NCBI GenBank assembly: GCA_943332615.1
Contig: CALQQB010000008.1
Span: 1-64,000 of the forward strand
Direction: 5' to 3'
DNA: 64,000 bases
Origin: Phenylobacterium deserti
Lineage (GTDB): Bacteria; Pseudomonadota; Alphaproteobacteria; Caulobacterales; Caulobacteraceae
Below, piece by piece: positions 1 through 9,679 of the stretch. The notes below the pieces were generated by a model that was given only the letters and a program-made list of their open reading frames with translations, was not told the DNA's origin and made no database searches. How positions within the stretch are numbered: the first letter of the stretch is position 1; every line of letters begins with the position of its first letter. The translations under genes were made by a program, and so were the position numbers.

Positions 1-32
1 ACGGAGGGGGTTTCTGCGCAATCAGCCATTGG

Positions 33-90
33 CGAGGGGATCCACCCCCTCAGCCGGCTTCGCCGACAGCTCCCCCAGAAGGGGAGCACA
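33..90. repeat. REP-like intergenic palindromic element
   Basis: This GC-rich stretch downstream of purS contains nested short inverted repeats: GGGG/CCCC arms near 37-50, CGGC-TTCG-CCG near 55-65, and CTCCCC...GGGGAG near 70-86. The layout resembles the small palindromic intergenic repeats scattered through Caulobacter-type genomes. It may also help to end purC-purS transcription, although no T-tract follows on the minus strand. Membership of a repeat family is inferred from its look; no second full copy was identified in this window. Confidence 0.4.
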
Positions 91-108
91 AGCGCCTGAG
101 GTGGAGCA

Positions 109-348
109 CTACGCCACCTCGACGCGGTAGCTTTCGATGACCGTGTTGGCGAGGAGCTTCTCGCACATGGCCTTGACCTCGGCCTCGGCGGCGGCGGGAT
201 CGGTGGCGGTCAGGTCGAATTCGATGGTCCGGCCGACCCGGACGTGGGCGACGCCGCCCCAGCCCAGGCCGTGCAGGGCCTGTTCGACCGCCTTGCCCTG
301 GACATCCAGGACACCCGGTTTGAGGAACACATGGACCTTCGCGCGCAT
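109..348 (-). CDS. purS: Phosphoribosylformylglycinamidine synthase subunit PurS
   Basis: PurS is the small structural subunit of the three-part FGAM synthase (PurS, PurQ, PurL) that converts FGAR to FGAM in purine synthesis. The 79-residue product has the usual length and the N-terminal beta strand (AKVHVFLKPGVLD) followed by the helix VQGKAVEQALHGLG typical of the family. The ATG lies 2 bases after the purC stop, so the two genes are almost certainly co-transcribed. In alphaproteobacteria purQ and purL usually follow, and would lie beyond the left edge of the window. Assignment is very secure. Confidence 0.95.
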   Translation of the reverse strand: MRAKVHVFLKPGVLDVQGKAVEQALHGLGWGGVAHVRVGRTIEFDLTATDPAAAEAEVKAMCEKLLANTVIESYRVEVA

Positions 349-350
349 GT

Positions 351-1106
351 CTAGTGCAGACCCCCCTGAATCACCGTGGGCATCTCCTTCATGATGCCAA
401 GCCGGCGTGCAACCTCAGTGTAGCTTTCGATCACGTTGCCGAGGTCGCGGCGGAAGCGGTCCTTGTCCAGCTTCTCGCTGGTGACCGAGTCCCACAGGCG
501 GCAGCTGTCGGGGCTGATCTCATCGGCCAGGATGACGCGCGCGAAATCGTTCTCGTAGATCCGCCCGTACTCGACTTTGAAGTCCACCAGGGTGATCCCG
601 ACGCCCCCGAACAGGCCGGTCAGGAAGTCGTTTACCCGCAGCGTCAGCGCCATGATGTCGTCGATCTCCTGGGTCGAGGCCCAGTTGAACGCCGTGATGT
701 GCTCCTCGGAAACCAGCGGGTCGTGGAGCTTGTCGTCCTTCAGGCAGAACTCGATGATCGAGCGCGGCAGGGGCGTGCCCTCAGGTATTCCCAGGCGGGT
801 GGAGAGCGACCCGGCGGCCACATTGCGGCAGATCACCTCCAGCGGGATGATCTCCACCTCCTTGATCAGCTGCTCGCGCAGGTTCAGGCGCTTGATGAAG
901 TGGTTCTGAACACCGATCGTGTTCAGCTTCGTCATGATGTACTCGGAAATCCGATTGTTGATGACGCCCTTGCCTTCAAGAACGGCTTTCTTGGTGGCGT
1001 CGAAGGCGGTGGTATCGTCCTTGAAGTACTGGATCAGCGTGCCAGGTTCGGGCCCTTCGTAAAGGATCTTGGCCTTGCCCTCGTAGATCTTCTTACGGCG
1101 GGTCAT
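351..1106 (-). CDS. purC: Phosphoribosylaminoimidazole-succinocarboxamide synthase (SAICAR synthase)
   Basis: This cytoplasmic enzyme joins CAIR and aspartate using ATP to give SAICAR, a late step of IMP synthesis. The 251-residue protein has the family length and hallmarks: the N-terminal [17 protein letters not shown]-binding hairpin, [12 protein letters not shown], the [14 protein letters not shown] segment, and [11 protein letters not shown] near residue 180, with a [12 protein letters not shown] motif after it. It is the first gene of the purC-purS unit, with a 2-base gap to purS. PurB, the next enzyme of the pathway, is encoded about 4 kb away at 5220-6563. Confidence 0.97.
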   Translation of the reverse strand: MTRRKKIYEGKAKILYEGPEPGTLIQYFKDDTTAFDATKKAVLEGKGVINNRISEYIMTKLNTIGVQNHFIKRLNLREQLIKEVEIIPLEVICRNVAAGSLSTRLGIPEGTPLPRSIIEFCLKDDKLHDPLVSEEHITAFNWASTQEIDDIMALTLRVNDFLTGLFGGVGITLVDFKVEYGRIYENDFARVILADEISPDSCRLWDSVTSEKLDKDRFRRDLGNVIESYTEVARRLGIMKEMPTVIQGGLH

Positions 1107-1349
1107 GTCGTGGCCTTCTCCATGGCGAGGTCTACCTCAAGTCGGCGAATGAAAAACGCGCGCGGTCAAATCTCGCGCGCGGTCCGACTCGGCCTCCCGC
1201 CCTATTCCAGGCAGGTTAAAAATAGCGAATGCGGCGCCTTGGCGCAAACTGGCCGACGACTTTCGCTTTCCATTGCGGCGCTGGTCAGCGCACGATATGG
1301 GAGCGCCCGCCCACCACGGCAGCGATCTGCAGTTGACCCCTAGGACCCA

Positions 1350-1673
1350 ATGACCACCTTCGACGACCGCGAACAGGGCTTTGAGAAAAAGTTCGCCCTC
1401 GACCAGGAGCAGGAGTTCAGGGCGCACGCGCGCCGCAACCGCGCCCTGGGCCAATGGGCCGCGGGCCTGATGGGCCTCGAGGGCGCGCATGTCGATGAAT
1501 ACGCCAAGGCGGTGGTGAAGTCGGACCTGGAACTGCCCGGCGACGAGGACGTGCTGCGCAAGGTGTTCGAAGACCTGAAGGGCTCTGGCGTCGACGTCTC
1601 CGAGAGCGCCGTGCGTATGAAGATGGCCGAACTGCTGGCCCAGGCGCGCGAGAGCATGAAGACCGGGAAGTAA
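1350..1673 (+). CDS. DUF1476 protein, F1-ATPase zeta-subunit type inhibitor
   Basis: The 107-residue helical protein begins TTFDDREQGFEKKFALDQE and continues with RARRN-like EFRAHARRNRALGQWAA, the signature of DUF1476. In Paracoccus denitrificans members of this family are the zeta subunit, whose N-terminal region blocks ATP hydrolysis by the F1FO ATP synthase. Function here is inferred from that homology. The gene stands alone between divergent purC and a convergent YjbR-like gene. Its stop is followed within 20 bases by a palindromic repeat that may serve as terminator. Confidence 0.88.
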   Translation: MTTFDDREQGFEKKFALDQEQEFRAHARRNRALGQWAAGLMGLEGAHVDEYAKAVVKSDLELPGDEDVLRKVFEDLKGSGVDVSESAVRMKMAELLAQARESMKTGK

Positions 1674-1680
1674 CCTCCGA

Positions 1681-1812
1681 TCCGCTCATCCCGGCGAAGG
1701 CCGGGACCCGGATCGGATGGCTGAGCGGCTGATTGGATCAGCCCAGCGCCTCTTGTGCCCGAACTCCAGTCATTCCATCCCCCTCCCAGTCTTCGCCGGG
1801 ATGAGCGGTTGG
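1681..1812. repeat. Inverted pair of CTCATCCCGGCGAAG palindromic repeats
   Basis: A short repeat unit reading CCGCTCATCCCGGCGAAG begins at about 1682 and contains the hairpin CCCGGC-GAAG-GCCGGG at 1690-1705. A second, inverted copy reads CTTCGCCGGGATGAGCGG at about 1792-1809. The pair sits between two convergent genes. The inner copy lies inside the C-terminal codons of the YjbR-like gene. The motif resembles common dispersed repeats of Caulobacter and its relatives. A terminator role for both flanking genes is plausible but not proven. Confidence 0.55.
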
Positions 1813-2123
1813 TGCTGGGCGAGCACCGGGCGGCTGACCTTCTTCGGGACGATTTGGGACCAGGCCTCCAACACGAGGACGCGCAGTTCGCCGACGTCGA
1901 GATGCTCGAGTTCCACGTAGCTCCAGAAGTTCGTCGCCACCGGGCATTTCGAAAACGTCTCAGGGCGAACCTCGAACAGCAGCTCCTGGTGGCCCTTTTC
2001 GAGTTTCAGCACGCAGCGGCCGTTCCAGTGCAGCGCGAAGGTCTTCTTGCCCACGTTGATCCAGGGCTGGCCCTTGTAGATCACCTCGTGCGCGCCGGGC
2101 AGCGCCAGCGCGATGCGCCGCAC
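1770..2123 (-). CDS. MmcQ/YjbR-like protein with abnormal start
   Basis: The product matches the MmcQ/YjbR fold family (small cytoplasmic proteins often called DNA-binding, function unclear). Visible features are RRIALALPGAHE at the N-terminus, LKLEKGHQELLFEVRPETF in the middle and IVPKKVSRPVLA near the end. The first usable start is GTG at 2121-2123, but family similarity extends upstream as STFEDV. The expected ATG position reads ATA at 2139-2141, with a good GAGGAGG ribosome site just upstream. The last residues, QPLIPAKTGRGME, are encoded by a palindromic repeat and look like an acquired tail. The gene may be impaired or use a rare start. Confidence 0.75.
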   Translation of the reverse strand: MRRIALALPGAHEVIYKGQPWINVGKKTFALHWNGRCVLKLEKGHQELLFEVRPETFSKCPVATNFWSYVELEHLDVGELRVLVLEAWSQIVPKKVSRPVLAQHQPLIPAKTGRGME

Positions 2124-2217
2124 GTCCTCGAACGTCGATATGGCCGGACCCTCCTCGTGCGCCGGGGAGGATTCCCGCGGTGGCGTCCGGACGCAAGCGC
2201 CCGGACGCCTTGCCGGC

Positions 2218-5064
2218 TTAGCGGCGGTAGCTGAGGCGCAGGTACATCAAGCGCCCCGGCGCGTCGTAGGCATTAGGATCGTAGTTGTTCAGGCCACAGG
2301 TGACGCAGCCCGGCGGGTCCTTGTCGAACAGGTTGTTCACGCCGATCGCCAGGCCCAGCCCTTCATCGACGAAGGACGGGTTCCAGCGCAGCTGGGCATC
2401 GACGTAAAGCCGGGCCGACAGCTTGTTGGGGTCGCCGGCCTCCTGGACCTTGGATGTGTATCGCCCGGTCACGGTCGCCCCGAAGTCGGCCTTGTCCCAG
2501 TCGAGCATCAGGGTGGACTTGGTCTTGGGATAGGCTTGGTCGGGGCTGCCGCGCTCGGTGCCTTCACGCTCGACGGCCATCAGTCCGGCGGAGGAGGGCA
2601 CGTACTCGGTGAATTCCAGCAGGCGGGTCGAGTACCAGTGGGCGGCGAACTGGCCGATGGACCATTCCGGCGAGCGCCAGTCGATGTTCAGGTCCAGCGC
2701 CCGGGTCTTGATGCCGCCGATGTTGATCAGCGGGTTGGCGATGCCGGCGACCTGGCCCGAGGCGGTGCGGGTAATGGTGGAGCAGGCGAGCGCGTCGTTG
2801 GTCTGGGCGCAGCGGTCGAGCAGCGACTGGCCGTCCTGGGCCTGGATCGCCTTGGAGACGCGGATGCGGGAGAAGGCGAGCTCGATCGAGCCGCCGTTCG
2901 CCCAGCTGGCGTCCTTGAGGAACGCCGGCTCCCAGACGCCACTGAAGTTGTAGCTCTTGCTGGTCTCGGGCTTGAGGGTGCGGTTTCCGGACGTGACCAC
3001 CGAAATCTGCGGGTTCAACTGCACATAGCTGCCGTTGGCCGGTACGCCGCGGAGGACGCAGTTCGCCCTGACGTTGGCCGGCGTGGCCGCCGAGAAGCCC
3101 GAGCAGGGGTCGGTGACTTCCTGGTCGAACCGCGAGGCGGTGCCGAACAGCTCGCCGATCGAGGGGCTGCGGAAGCCCTCGCCATAGGAGCCGCGGAACA
3201 GCACTTCCTTGACTGGCCGCCAGGTCGCGCCAGCTTTGTAGGTCGAGCCGTGGCCGGAGGTGGAATAGTCGAACCAGCGCCCGGCCAGGGACGCGTCCAG
3301 GCTATCAAAGAACGGCATGTCGGCCAGCAGCGGGATGCGCAGCTCGCCGTAGGCTTCCTTGACGGTGATTTTGCCGCTCGCCGGCTGGGCCGGGATGTCG
3401 GAGGACAGCCCCGCAGCGACGATGGCGTCAGGCTGGAAGAAGCCCTCGTTGCGCCGCCGCTCGACGCCAACCGCGAAGGCCAGCGGGCCAGCCGGCAGGT
3501 CGACAATCGCGCCGGTCAGGTTGGCCGAGAAGTCGGTCAGTTCCTGCTGCGAGGTATCCTGCTGGGTGAAGCCGATGAAGGCCAGCATCGCGGGCGTGAT
3601 CGTGCCCTGGCCGCCGAAGATGTTCAGCGGCGTGCAGGCGCCGGTGCACAGGGCGACCGGCCCGAGGGCCTGCTGCACGCGCTGGGCGTTGACGTTGCCG
3701 GTGAAGGTCTGGTTGGCGTGGTTGCGCGAGTAGAGGGCGTTGACGTCCCAGTTCCAGGTGCGCTCGGCGACCTTGAAATCGCCGGACAGCGTGCTCGTGA
3801 CGTTCCAGGTGTCGACTTCCTGTTCGTAGTGCCGCGGGCCGTTCTCGATCAGCCGGCGGCCGATGAAGGCGTAGGTGCCCGGCTGCAGCGTGAAGCCGAA
3901 GGGGTTGAACGGGTTGGTGACGTCCACGCGAACGGTGTCCAGCAGGTTGCCGTTGCCGGCGTCGGGACCCACGAACAGCGGCAGCGGACCCGCCTGGTTG
4001 GCCGACTTGCGCTGGACGTAGCTGGCGCGGACCTTGAGGCGGACCGAATCGCTGATGTCCTGCGACACCACGCCGAACAGGCTGATCCGCTCCGAGGGCG
4101 TCAGGATGTAGTTGAAGGGCTGGAAGTTGAACCGGTCGGCGGTGGTGAAGCCCTTGAAGCTCGAAGCCGCGCCGGTGGGGTCGCCGGCGACGTAGTTGGG
4201 CCGTTGGCCCACGGCCAGCGCCTGCTTCAGGGTGAGGTTCAGGTCGCGGCCGGTGTTCGGGTCAGAAACGATGAAGCGGCCCAACGGCGTGCCGGAGCTG
4301 CAGCCGCCATCCAGGCAGGAGTTGGAGAACGGAGACGGGAACCGGCTGATCGCCCGGTCGCCAGACAGGATCGGGTCCTGCTTGAAGTAGCCGCCGCCGA
4401 CGACGATGTGCGTGCCGTTCGAGCCAGCGCCCCACGAGACGTTGAAGTCCTGGGCGAAGCCGTCGTTGTGATCGCTGGTTCCGATCTGAGCGTTCGCGAC
4501 GAAGCCTTCCTGGCGGTCCTTGGAGATGATGTTGACGACGCCGGCGATGGCGTCCGAGCCGTAGATCGGCGAGGCGCCTTCCTGCAGCACCTCGATGCGG
4601 CTGATCATGGCGGTCGGGATGGTGTTCAGATCCACCGAGCCGGGGACGCCGGACGCCGCCGCGCCGGGCACCCAGCGCAGGCCGTCGACCAGCACCAGCA
4701 CCCGCCGGCTGGACAAGTAGCGCAGGTCGATCTCCGCCGAGCCCGCGCCCACGCCGCCGCCGTCGGGCGGATTGCCGAAGTTGCCGGAGTTGTTGAACTT
4801 GCCGTTCAGGCCACCGCCCGCCGAGGGGATGCGCTGCAGGACGTCGACGGTCGAGGTCAGGCCCTGCTTGGCGACCAGCGCCTCGTCGATCTGGACGACG
4901 GGTTGGTCGCGTTCCAAGGCGCTGGTGCGGATGCGCGAGCCGGTGATGACGATCTCATCGACACTGGCCGTGGCGGCTTGGGCCTGGGCCTGGGCCTGGG
5001 TCGCGCCGGCGCCGAACGCCAGCAGTGCGGCCGTCGAGGCGGCCACCGCAAGGTTGGTTCTCAT
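2218..5064 (-). CDS. TonB-dependent receptor
   Basis: An outer-membrane active transporter of 948 residues, energised through TonB-ExbB-ExbD. It has a cleavable signal peptide with an AQAQAQAQA stretch at its end, a TonB-box-like [10 protein letters not shown] at about residues 35-45, a plug domain with [12 protein letters not shown] and [21 protein letters not shown], and a long beta-barrel region ending in YLRLSYRR. The final residue is Arg rather than the usual aromatic residue. Presence of [15 protein letters not shown] cysteine-rich extracellular loops is typical of this large caulobacterial subfamily. The substrate cannot be told from sequence. No sigma/anti-sigma pair or dedicated inner-membrane transporter adjoins it. 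Confidence 0.93.
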   Translation of the reverse strand: MRTNLAVAASTAALLAFGAGATQAQAQAQAATASVDEIVITGSRIRTSALERDQPVVQIDEALVAKQGLTSTVDVLQRIPSAGGGLNGKFNNSGNFGNPPDGGGVGAGSAEIDLRYLSSRRVLVLVDGLRWVPGAAASGVPGSVDLNTIPTAMISRIEVLQEGASPIYGSDAIAGVVNIISKDRQEGFVANAQIGTSDHNDGFAQDFNVSWGAGSNGTHIVVGGGYFKQDPILSGDRAISRFPSPFSNSCLDGGCSSGTPLGRFIVSDPNTGRDLNLTLKQALAVGQRPNYVAGDPTGAASSFKGFTTADRFNFQPFNYILTPSERISLFGVVSQDISDSVRLKVRASYVQRKSANQAGPLPLFVGPDAGNGNLLDTVRVDVTNPFNPFGFTLQPGTYAFIGRRLIENGPRHYEQEVDTWNVTSTLSGDFKVAERTWNWDVNALYSRNHANQTFTGNVNAQRVQQALGPVALCTGACTPLNIFGGQGTITPAMLAFIGFTQQDTSQQELTDFSANLTGAIVDLPAGPLAFAVGVERRRNEGFFQPDAIVAAGLSSDIPAQPASGKITVKEAYGELRIPLLADMPFFDSLDASLAGRWFDYSTSGHGSTYKAGATWRPVKEVLFRGSYGEGFRSPSIGELFGTASRFDQEVTDPCSGFSAATPANVRANCVLRGVPANGSYVQLNPQISVVTSGNRTLKPETSKSYNFSGVWEPAFLKDASWANGGSIELAFSRIRVSKAIQAQDGQSLLDRCAQTNDALACSTITRTASGQVAGIANPLINIGGIKTRALDLNIDWRSPEWSIGQFAAHWYSTRLLEFTEYVPSSAGLMAVEREGTERGSPDQAYPKTKSTLMLDWDKADFGATVTGRYTSKVQEAGDPNKLSARLYVDAQLRWNPSFVDEGLGLAIGVNNLFDKDPPGCVTCGLNNYDPNAYDAPGRLMYLRLSYRR

Positions 5065-5219
5065 AGGTAGAAATCTCCCCGCGCCCGCCCCACTGCGAAC
5101 GCTCTCATGCGCGGAGAACCGGATTTGCGCGAGGTTATGTCAATACGGCAACACCCCTCCCGCGCGAAGATTTATCGGCAGGGTTGCAGTGAAGCCACGG
5201 CCTTGCCTGCGAACCCGCC

Positions 5220-6563
5220 TCAGGCGGCAGAGCTTGCCCGAGCCTGCGCCGCCTTGGCCTCTTCGTGTTCGCCGAAGACACGGGCGAAGATCCGATCGAC
5301 GTTCTTGAAGTGGTACTCAAGGTCGAACAGCGCCTCGAGTTCCGAATCGGCGAGGGTGATCTCGGGGTCGGCCTTGAGGAAGTCGAGAAAGGCCCCTTCG
5401 CCGCGCCACACCCGCATGGCGTTGCGTTGCACCGCCGCATAGGACGCCTCGCGGCTGAGGCCCTTCTGGGTCAGGCCCAGCAGCACGCGCTGCGAGTGGA
5501 CCAGCCCGCCCAGCAGGTCCAGGTTCCTGGCCATGGTCTCGGGATAGATCACCAGCCGCTCCACCACCCCGGCCAGGCGGCGCAGCGCGAAGTCGAGATG
5601 GACGCAGGCGTCCGGCGCGATGCCACGCTCGACGGAGGAGTGGCTGATGTCACGCTCGTGCCACAGCGCGACGTTCTCCATGGCCGGCACGACCGCCGAA
5701 CGAATCAGCCTGGCGAGGCCGGTGAGGTTCTCGGTCAGGATCGGGTTGCGCTTGTGCGGCATGGCGCTCGAACCCTTCTGGCCCGGGTCGAACGGTTCCT
5801 CGGCTTCCAGCACTTCGGTGCGCTGCAGGTGGCGGATCTCGATGGCCAGCCGCTCGATGGAACTGGCGACCACGGCGAGGGCGGCGAAATAGGCGGCGTG
5901 GCGGTCCCGAGGGATCACCTGGGTAGAGACCGGCTCCACGGCCAGGCCCAACTGTTCGGCGACGTGCGCCTCCACCTCGGGCGCGACGTTGGCGAAGGTG
6001 CCGACGGCGCCGGAGATCGCGCAGGTGGCGATCTCGAAACGAGCCATGGCCAGCCGCTCCTTGGCGCGCTGGAATTCGGCGTAGAAGCCGGCCAGCTTGA
6101 GACCAAATGTGGTGGGCTCGGCATGGATTGCGTGGCTCCGCCCGACGGTCGGGGTGAAGCGGTGCTCGTAGGCGCGGCGCTTGAGCGCGGCCAGCACCAG
6201 GTCCACGTCTTCCAGCAGCAGGTCGGTGGCGCGGCAGAGCTGGACCGCCAGCGCGGTGTCGTTGACGTCCGAGGATGTCATGCCCTGGTGAAGGAACCTG
6301 GCCTCAGGTCCGACCACCTCGGTGACGTGGGTGAGGAAGGCGATGACGTCATGCTTCACCTCGCGCTCGATCTCGTCGATGCGCTCGGCGTCCCACGGGG
6401 CGTCGCGGCCCTTGGCCCAGATGACCTGGGCGGCTTCCACAGGGATCACGCCCAGCGCGGCCATGGCGTCGGCGGCGTGGGCCTCGATCTCGAACATGAT
6501 CTTGAACCGCGTCTCTGGGGACCAGATGGCGGCGGCTTCCTTGCGGGCGTAACGGGGGATCAT
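5220..6563 (-). CDS. purB: Adenylosuccinate lyase
   Basis: PurB cleaves fumarate from SAICAR and from adenylosuccinate, so it acts twice in purine synthesis. The 447-residue protein has the fumarase/aspartase superfamily signature GSSAMPHKRNP at about residue 265, the HQGMTSSDVNDTAL substrate-binding segment near residue 90, and the catalytic-His region TVGRSHAIHAEPTTFG near 140. It starts MIPRYARKEAAAIWSPETRF, as is usual for alphaproteobacterial PurB. It is separate from purC-purS but on the same strand. Confidence 0.97.
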   Translation of the reverse strand: MIPRYARKEAAAIWSPETRFKIMFEIEAHAADAMAALGVIPVEAAQVIWAKGRDAPWDAERIDEIEREVKHDVIAFLTHVTEVVGPEARFLHQGMTSSDVNDTALAVQLCRATDLLLEDVDLVLAALKRRAYEHRFTPTVGRSHAIHAEPTTFGLKLAGFYAEFQRAKERLAMARFEIATCAISGAVGTFANVAPEVEAHVAEQLGLAVEPVSTQVIPRDRHAAYFAALAVVASSIERLAIEIRHLQRTEVLEAEEPFDPGQKGSSAMPHKRNPILTENLTGLARLIRSAVVPAMENVALWHERDISHSSVERGIAPDACVHLDFALRRLAGVVERLVIYPETMARNLDLLGGLVHSQRVLLGLTQKGLSREASYAAVQRNAMRVWRGEGAFLDFLKADPEITLADSELEALFDLEYHFKNVDRIFARVFGEHEEAKAAQARASSAA

Positions 6564-6708
6564 GGCCGGGGGTATCCGGCCATGATCCGTCGCAAGTCAA
6601 GCCTTGCCGCATGAACTCGTGGGCTCAACCCGTGAACCCAACGCGTTCGCGGACCTGGCGCCGCCAGGACGAGGCGGCGCGCCCGCACATGCTAGGTTCG
6701 AGTTGCGA

Positions 6709-8217
6709 TCAGACTTCCCCACGCTCCGCGCGGGCGCGCGCCATGGCGCCCTTCAGGCCGAAAGAGGCCATGAGGTAGTGCAGGGCGCCCCACAGGCTGA
6801 CCGAATAGGCGACGATGATCCCCTGACGAGTGGCCAGAACCAGGGAATTTGCGCAGGCGGCGCTCTCCTCTGGGCTGGAGCCCTTCGGCGCGACGCCGCC
6901 CGGGCAGGCGGCCTGGAAGGTCGCCGGATCGACGCTGAAGAAGTGGCTGATCGCCGCCCACAGCCCCGGCTGGTCCGGGTTTGCGAAGTGGTAGGCGGCG
7001 AAGTGGTCGATCACCCAGCCGGCGAAGGGCGGACCGCCGCCCAGGGCGATGAGGTTGACGAAGAACAGGAACACCGCTGCCGCCGTGGCCCGCCGGTGCG
7101 TCGGGACCATGTTCTGCACCACGCCGAAGCTGGAGCCGAGGTAGACGTAGGCGAACAGGCCCGGCAGCACCAGGAACATCGCCGCCTGCTGCCACGAGGG
7201 CGCGGTATAGACCGCCACGTGGAACGGGAAGGCCAGGGCGATCCCGATCGCTGGCGCGAGCGCGTACCAGCCTGGATTTATCTTTGCGAGCCGGTCGGTC
7301 AGCGGCCCGCCCACGAGGGTGCCGATGCCCTGGCTGACGCCCGCGATCAGGCCCGCAATCAGCCCGACTTCGCCATAGCTGAGGTGGAAGGCGCGGATGA
7401 AATAGGGCGGTGCGAACTGGCCGCCGCCGTAGCCGGCGAAGGAGACCAGCGTCATGCCCAGCACGATGTTGAGCACCGGCCAATTGCCAAACAGGGAGCC
7501 GACGACCGCGCCGATCTCCTTGATCTCGGCGCCCAGCGAATAGTGCGTCTGAGCAGCCGTGGCCCGAGCGGTGACGCCGCCGTCAGCCTCGGAGTGTCCG
7601 CGCGGCGGCTCCTTGACCAGCAGCTTGAGCGCGATCGCCACCAGGATCCCGGGTATGCCCACCAGCATGAAGGCGGTGCGCCAGGTGAAATGGTCCAGCA
7701 TCTGGCCGCCGATCACTGCGCCCAGCATCGAGCCCAGCGGGATGCCGAACGAGTAGACCGCCAGCGCCGAGGCCCGCTTCTTGGGCTCGTAGTAGTCGCT
7801 GATGAGGCTGTGCGCCGGCGGCGAAAGCCCGGCCTCGCCTACGCCCACGCCGAACCGGTAGGCCGCCAACTGCCCGAAACTGGCCGCCGTGCCGCAGAGC
7901 GCGGTGAAGCCCGACCAGACGATGATCGCCGCGGTGATGATGTTGACCCGGGAAAACCGCTCCGCCAGGCGCGCGAGCGGGATGCCCAGCAGCGTGTAGA
8001 GCAGGGCGAAATAGAGCCCGCCCAGCAGGCCCAGCTGGGTGTCGGTGATCTTCAAGTCGACCTTAATCGCCTGGCCGATGGTCGAGATGATCGTCCGGTC
8101 GATGAAGTTCAGCGTGTAGGCGACCACCAGCAGCAACAGCACTAGGCGCTTGTAGTTCTCGCTGAAGACTGGGCGGTCGGAGGCGGCGGCCGCGTCTGTG
8201 GCGGTGGTGGTTGTCAT
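6709..8217 (-). CDS. MFS transporter, Spinster-like
   Basis: A 502-residue inner-membrane permease of the major facilitator superfamily with about twelve hydrophobic segments. The first helix carries YTLNFIDRTIIS and the loop between helices 2 and 3 has GIPLARLAERFSR, the family loop motif. GVGVGEAGLSPPAHSLISDY is characteristic of the Spinster-like branch frequent in Caulobacteraceae and sphingomonads. The loop between helices 10-12 is long and has two cysteines. The 10330-11697 permease is clearly related. The substrate is unknown; the neighbouring CoA-transferase suggests, weakly, an organic acid or its derivatives. Confidence 0.9.
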   Translation of the reverse strand: MTTTTATDAAAASDRPVFSENYKRLVLLLLVVAYTLNFIDRTIISTIGQAIKVDLKITDTQLGLLGGLYFALLYTLLGIPLARLAERFSRVNIITAAIIVWSGFTALCGTAASFGQLAAYRFGVGVGEAGLSPPAHSLISDYYEPKKRASALAVYSFGIPLGSMLGAVIGGQMLDHFTWRTAFMLVGIPGILVAIALKLLVKEPPRGHSEADGGVTARATAAQTHYSLGAEIKEIGAVVGSLFGNWPVLNIVLGMTLVSFAGYGGGQFAPPYFIRAFHLSYGEVGLIAGLIAGVSQGIGTLVGGPLTDRLAKINPGWYALAPAIGIALAFPFHVAVYTAPSWQQAAMFLVLPGLFAYVYLGSSFGVVQNMVPTHRRATAAAVFLFFVNLIALGGGPPFAGWVIDHFAAYHFANPDQPGLWAAISHFFSVDPATFQAACPGGVAPKGSSPEESAACANSLVLATRQGIIVAYSVSLWGALHYLMASFGLKGAMARARAERGEV

Positions 8218-8368
8218 CTGAACTTGGTTCCCCCGAACCGGTGCGGCCGTGCTGAGCTCGCCGTCGTTTTGTGCCGCAGAGGTTAGGGGGGGTTTCAGGC
8301 GGGGGGTAGGGGGAAGGCGGGGTTGGTTTGCCCTGCGTCAGGCAGGGACATGGCCCCAGACCACGACG

Positions 8369-9559
8369 CTAGACCGCAGCCAATGCGTCTATCTCGGCCG
8401 CCGAGTAGCCGAGTTCGCTCAAGAGCGCCTGCGTGTGCTCACCGATTCCCGGCGCCCTGCGTGGTGGCGCTTTCGTTTCGCCCTGGATCTGGAACGGGCT
8501 GTCCACAGTGCGCAGCCCGTCGCCGTCCACGATCTCTGGAAACAGGCCGTTCGCCTCGATCTGGTCGTCGGCGAGGTGGTCGTAGATCGTGCCGACGATG
8601 CCAAAGGTGACGTCGCCCGCGGTCAGCACCTTCGCCCAGTGTTCGAAGGGCTGCTCGGCGAACAGCGCGTCGAAGCGGCCGACCAGCAGTGGCCCGTTCA
8701 TCAGCCGCGCCTCCGGCGTCGCGAACAGCGGGTCCTGTAGCCAGTCCGCGTGCCCCATGGCCGTCGCCAGCAGCGGCCAGTCCCGGGCGGGATTGGTGCT
8801 GGCCAGGATGAATTGGCGGCCGTCGGCGGCGCGGTAGTTCTCATTCAGCGCGCCGCGGTGGCCGCGCGGCGGGCGGGCCATGAACTCATAGCCGCAGAGC
8901 GCGGCCTGCACCTGGCAGCCGTTGGCCCAGAGGCCATTCGCCATCAGCGAGGTGGCGACCTCCGAGCCCTCACCGGTGAGCTGGCGCTTGTAGAGCGCGG
9001 TGACGATCGCGCCGTACATCGCCATGGCGGTTGGATGGTCGCCCATGCCGGGCATGGAGGGAGCGTGTTCCGCCTCGGCGCCGGAGCGCACCATGTCCAT
9101 CAGGCCTGACCGGCCCCACCAGGCGGTGGCGTCGAAGCCGGTGCGGTCCCGCTCCGGGCCCTGCTCGCCATAGGGCGACAGCGAGGCGTAGATGAGCCGC
9201 GGGTTCAGGGGCATCAGATCCTCGGCGCGCAAGCCCAGACGCGCGCGCGCCGGAAATGGGAAATTGGTGATGAAGACGTCCGCCTTCTTGACCAGCGCCT
9301 GCAGCACCGCCCGCGCCTCCGGTCGCCTGAGGTCCAGGGCCAGGCTCTCCTTGTTGCGGGAGTCCAGGGCCCAGAAGTAATCGATGTCGTCCGGCGTGCC
9401 CCGGAGCCGGAAGAGGTTGCGGTAGGAGTCGCCGATGACCGGCGGCTCGACCTTGATCACCCGTGCGCCGAAGTCACTCAGCACGGTCGCCGCAGCCGGA
9501 CCCGCGATGAAGCTCGCGCAGTCGATCACAAGAAGGTCGCCGAACAGACCGGTCGCCAT
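8369..9559 (-). CDS. CaiB/BaiF class III CoA-transferase
   Basis: A 396-residue member of the family III CoA-transferases, which move CoA between carboxylic acids through an aspartyl-CoA intermediate. It begins GLFGDLLVIDCASFIAGPAA with DFGARVIKVEPP, the usual CoA-binding N-terminus. The MPGMGDHPTAMAMYGA segment holds the expected nucleophilic Asp. The ATG at 9559 is preferred over an in-frame start 51 bases upstream because GGAGGAAG lies 8 bases before it and the family domain starts there. It sits between two MFS permeases but is not tightly coupled to either. Its acyl substrate cannot be predicted. Confidence 0.92.
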   Translation of the reverse strand: MATGLFGDLLVIDCASFIAGPAAATVLSDFGARVIKVEPPVIGDSYRNLFRLRGTPDDIDYFWALDSRNKESLALDLRRPEARAVLQALVKKADVFITNFPFPARARLGLRAEDLMPLNPRLIYASLSPYGEQGPERDRTGFDATAWWGRSGLMDMVRSGAEAEHAPSMPGMGDHPTAMAMYGAIVTALYKRQLTGEGSEVATSLMANGLWANGCQVQAALCGYEFMARPPRGHRGALNENYRAADGRQFILASTNPARDWPLLATAMGHADWLQDPLFATPEARLMNGPLLVGRFDALFAEQPFEHWAKVLTAGDVTFGIVGTIYDHLADDQIEANGLFPEIVDGDGLRTVDSPFQIQGETKAPPRRAPGIGEHTQALLSELGYSAAEIDALAAV

Positions 9560-9679
9560 CGTCGGCTTCCTCCAAACCACGTCGATGTGGTGGTATGAAC
9601 GCAATTCCAACTGCCCCGACGTCAGTCCAGGCCACCGTCCTTTGGCGAGCGCTCCCCGGTAGGGAAGGTGAAGCGCCGA

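Noticed and set aside
2113-5070. Very long plus-strand open frame (985 codons) opposite the TonB receptor
   Set aside because: Product is Ala/Gly/Arg/Val-rich with no domain; it mirrors the receptor gene and is a product of high GC.
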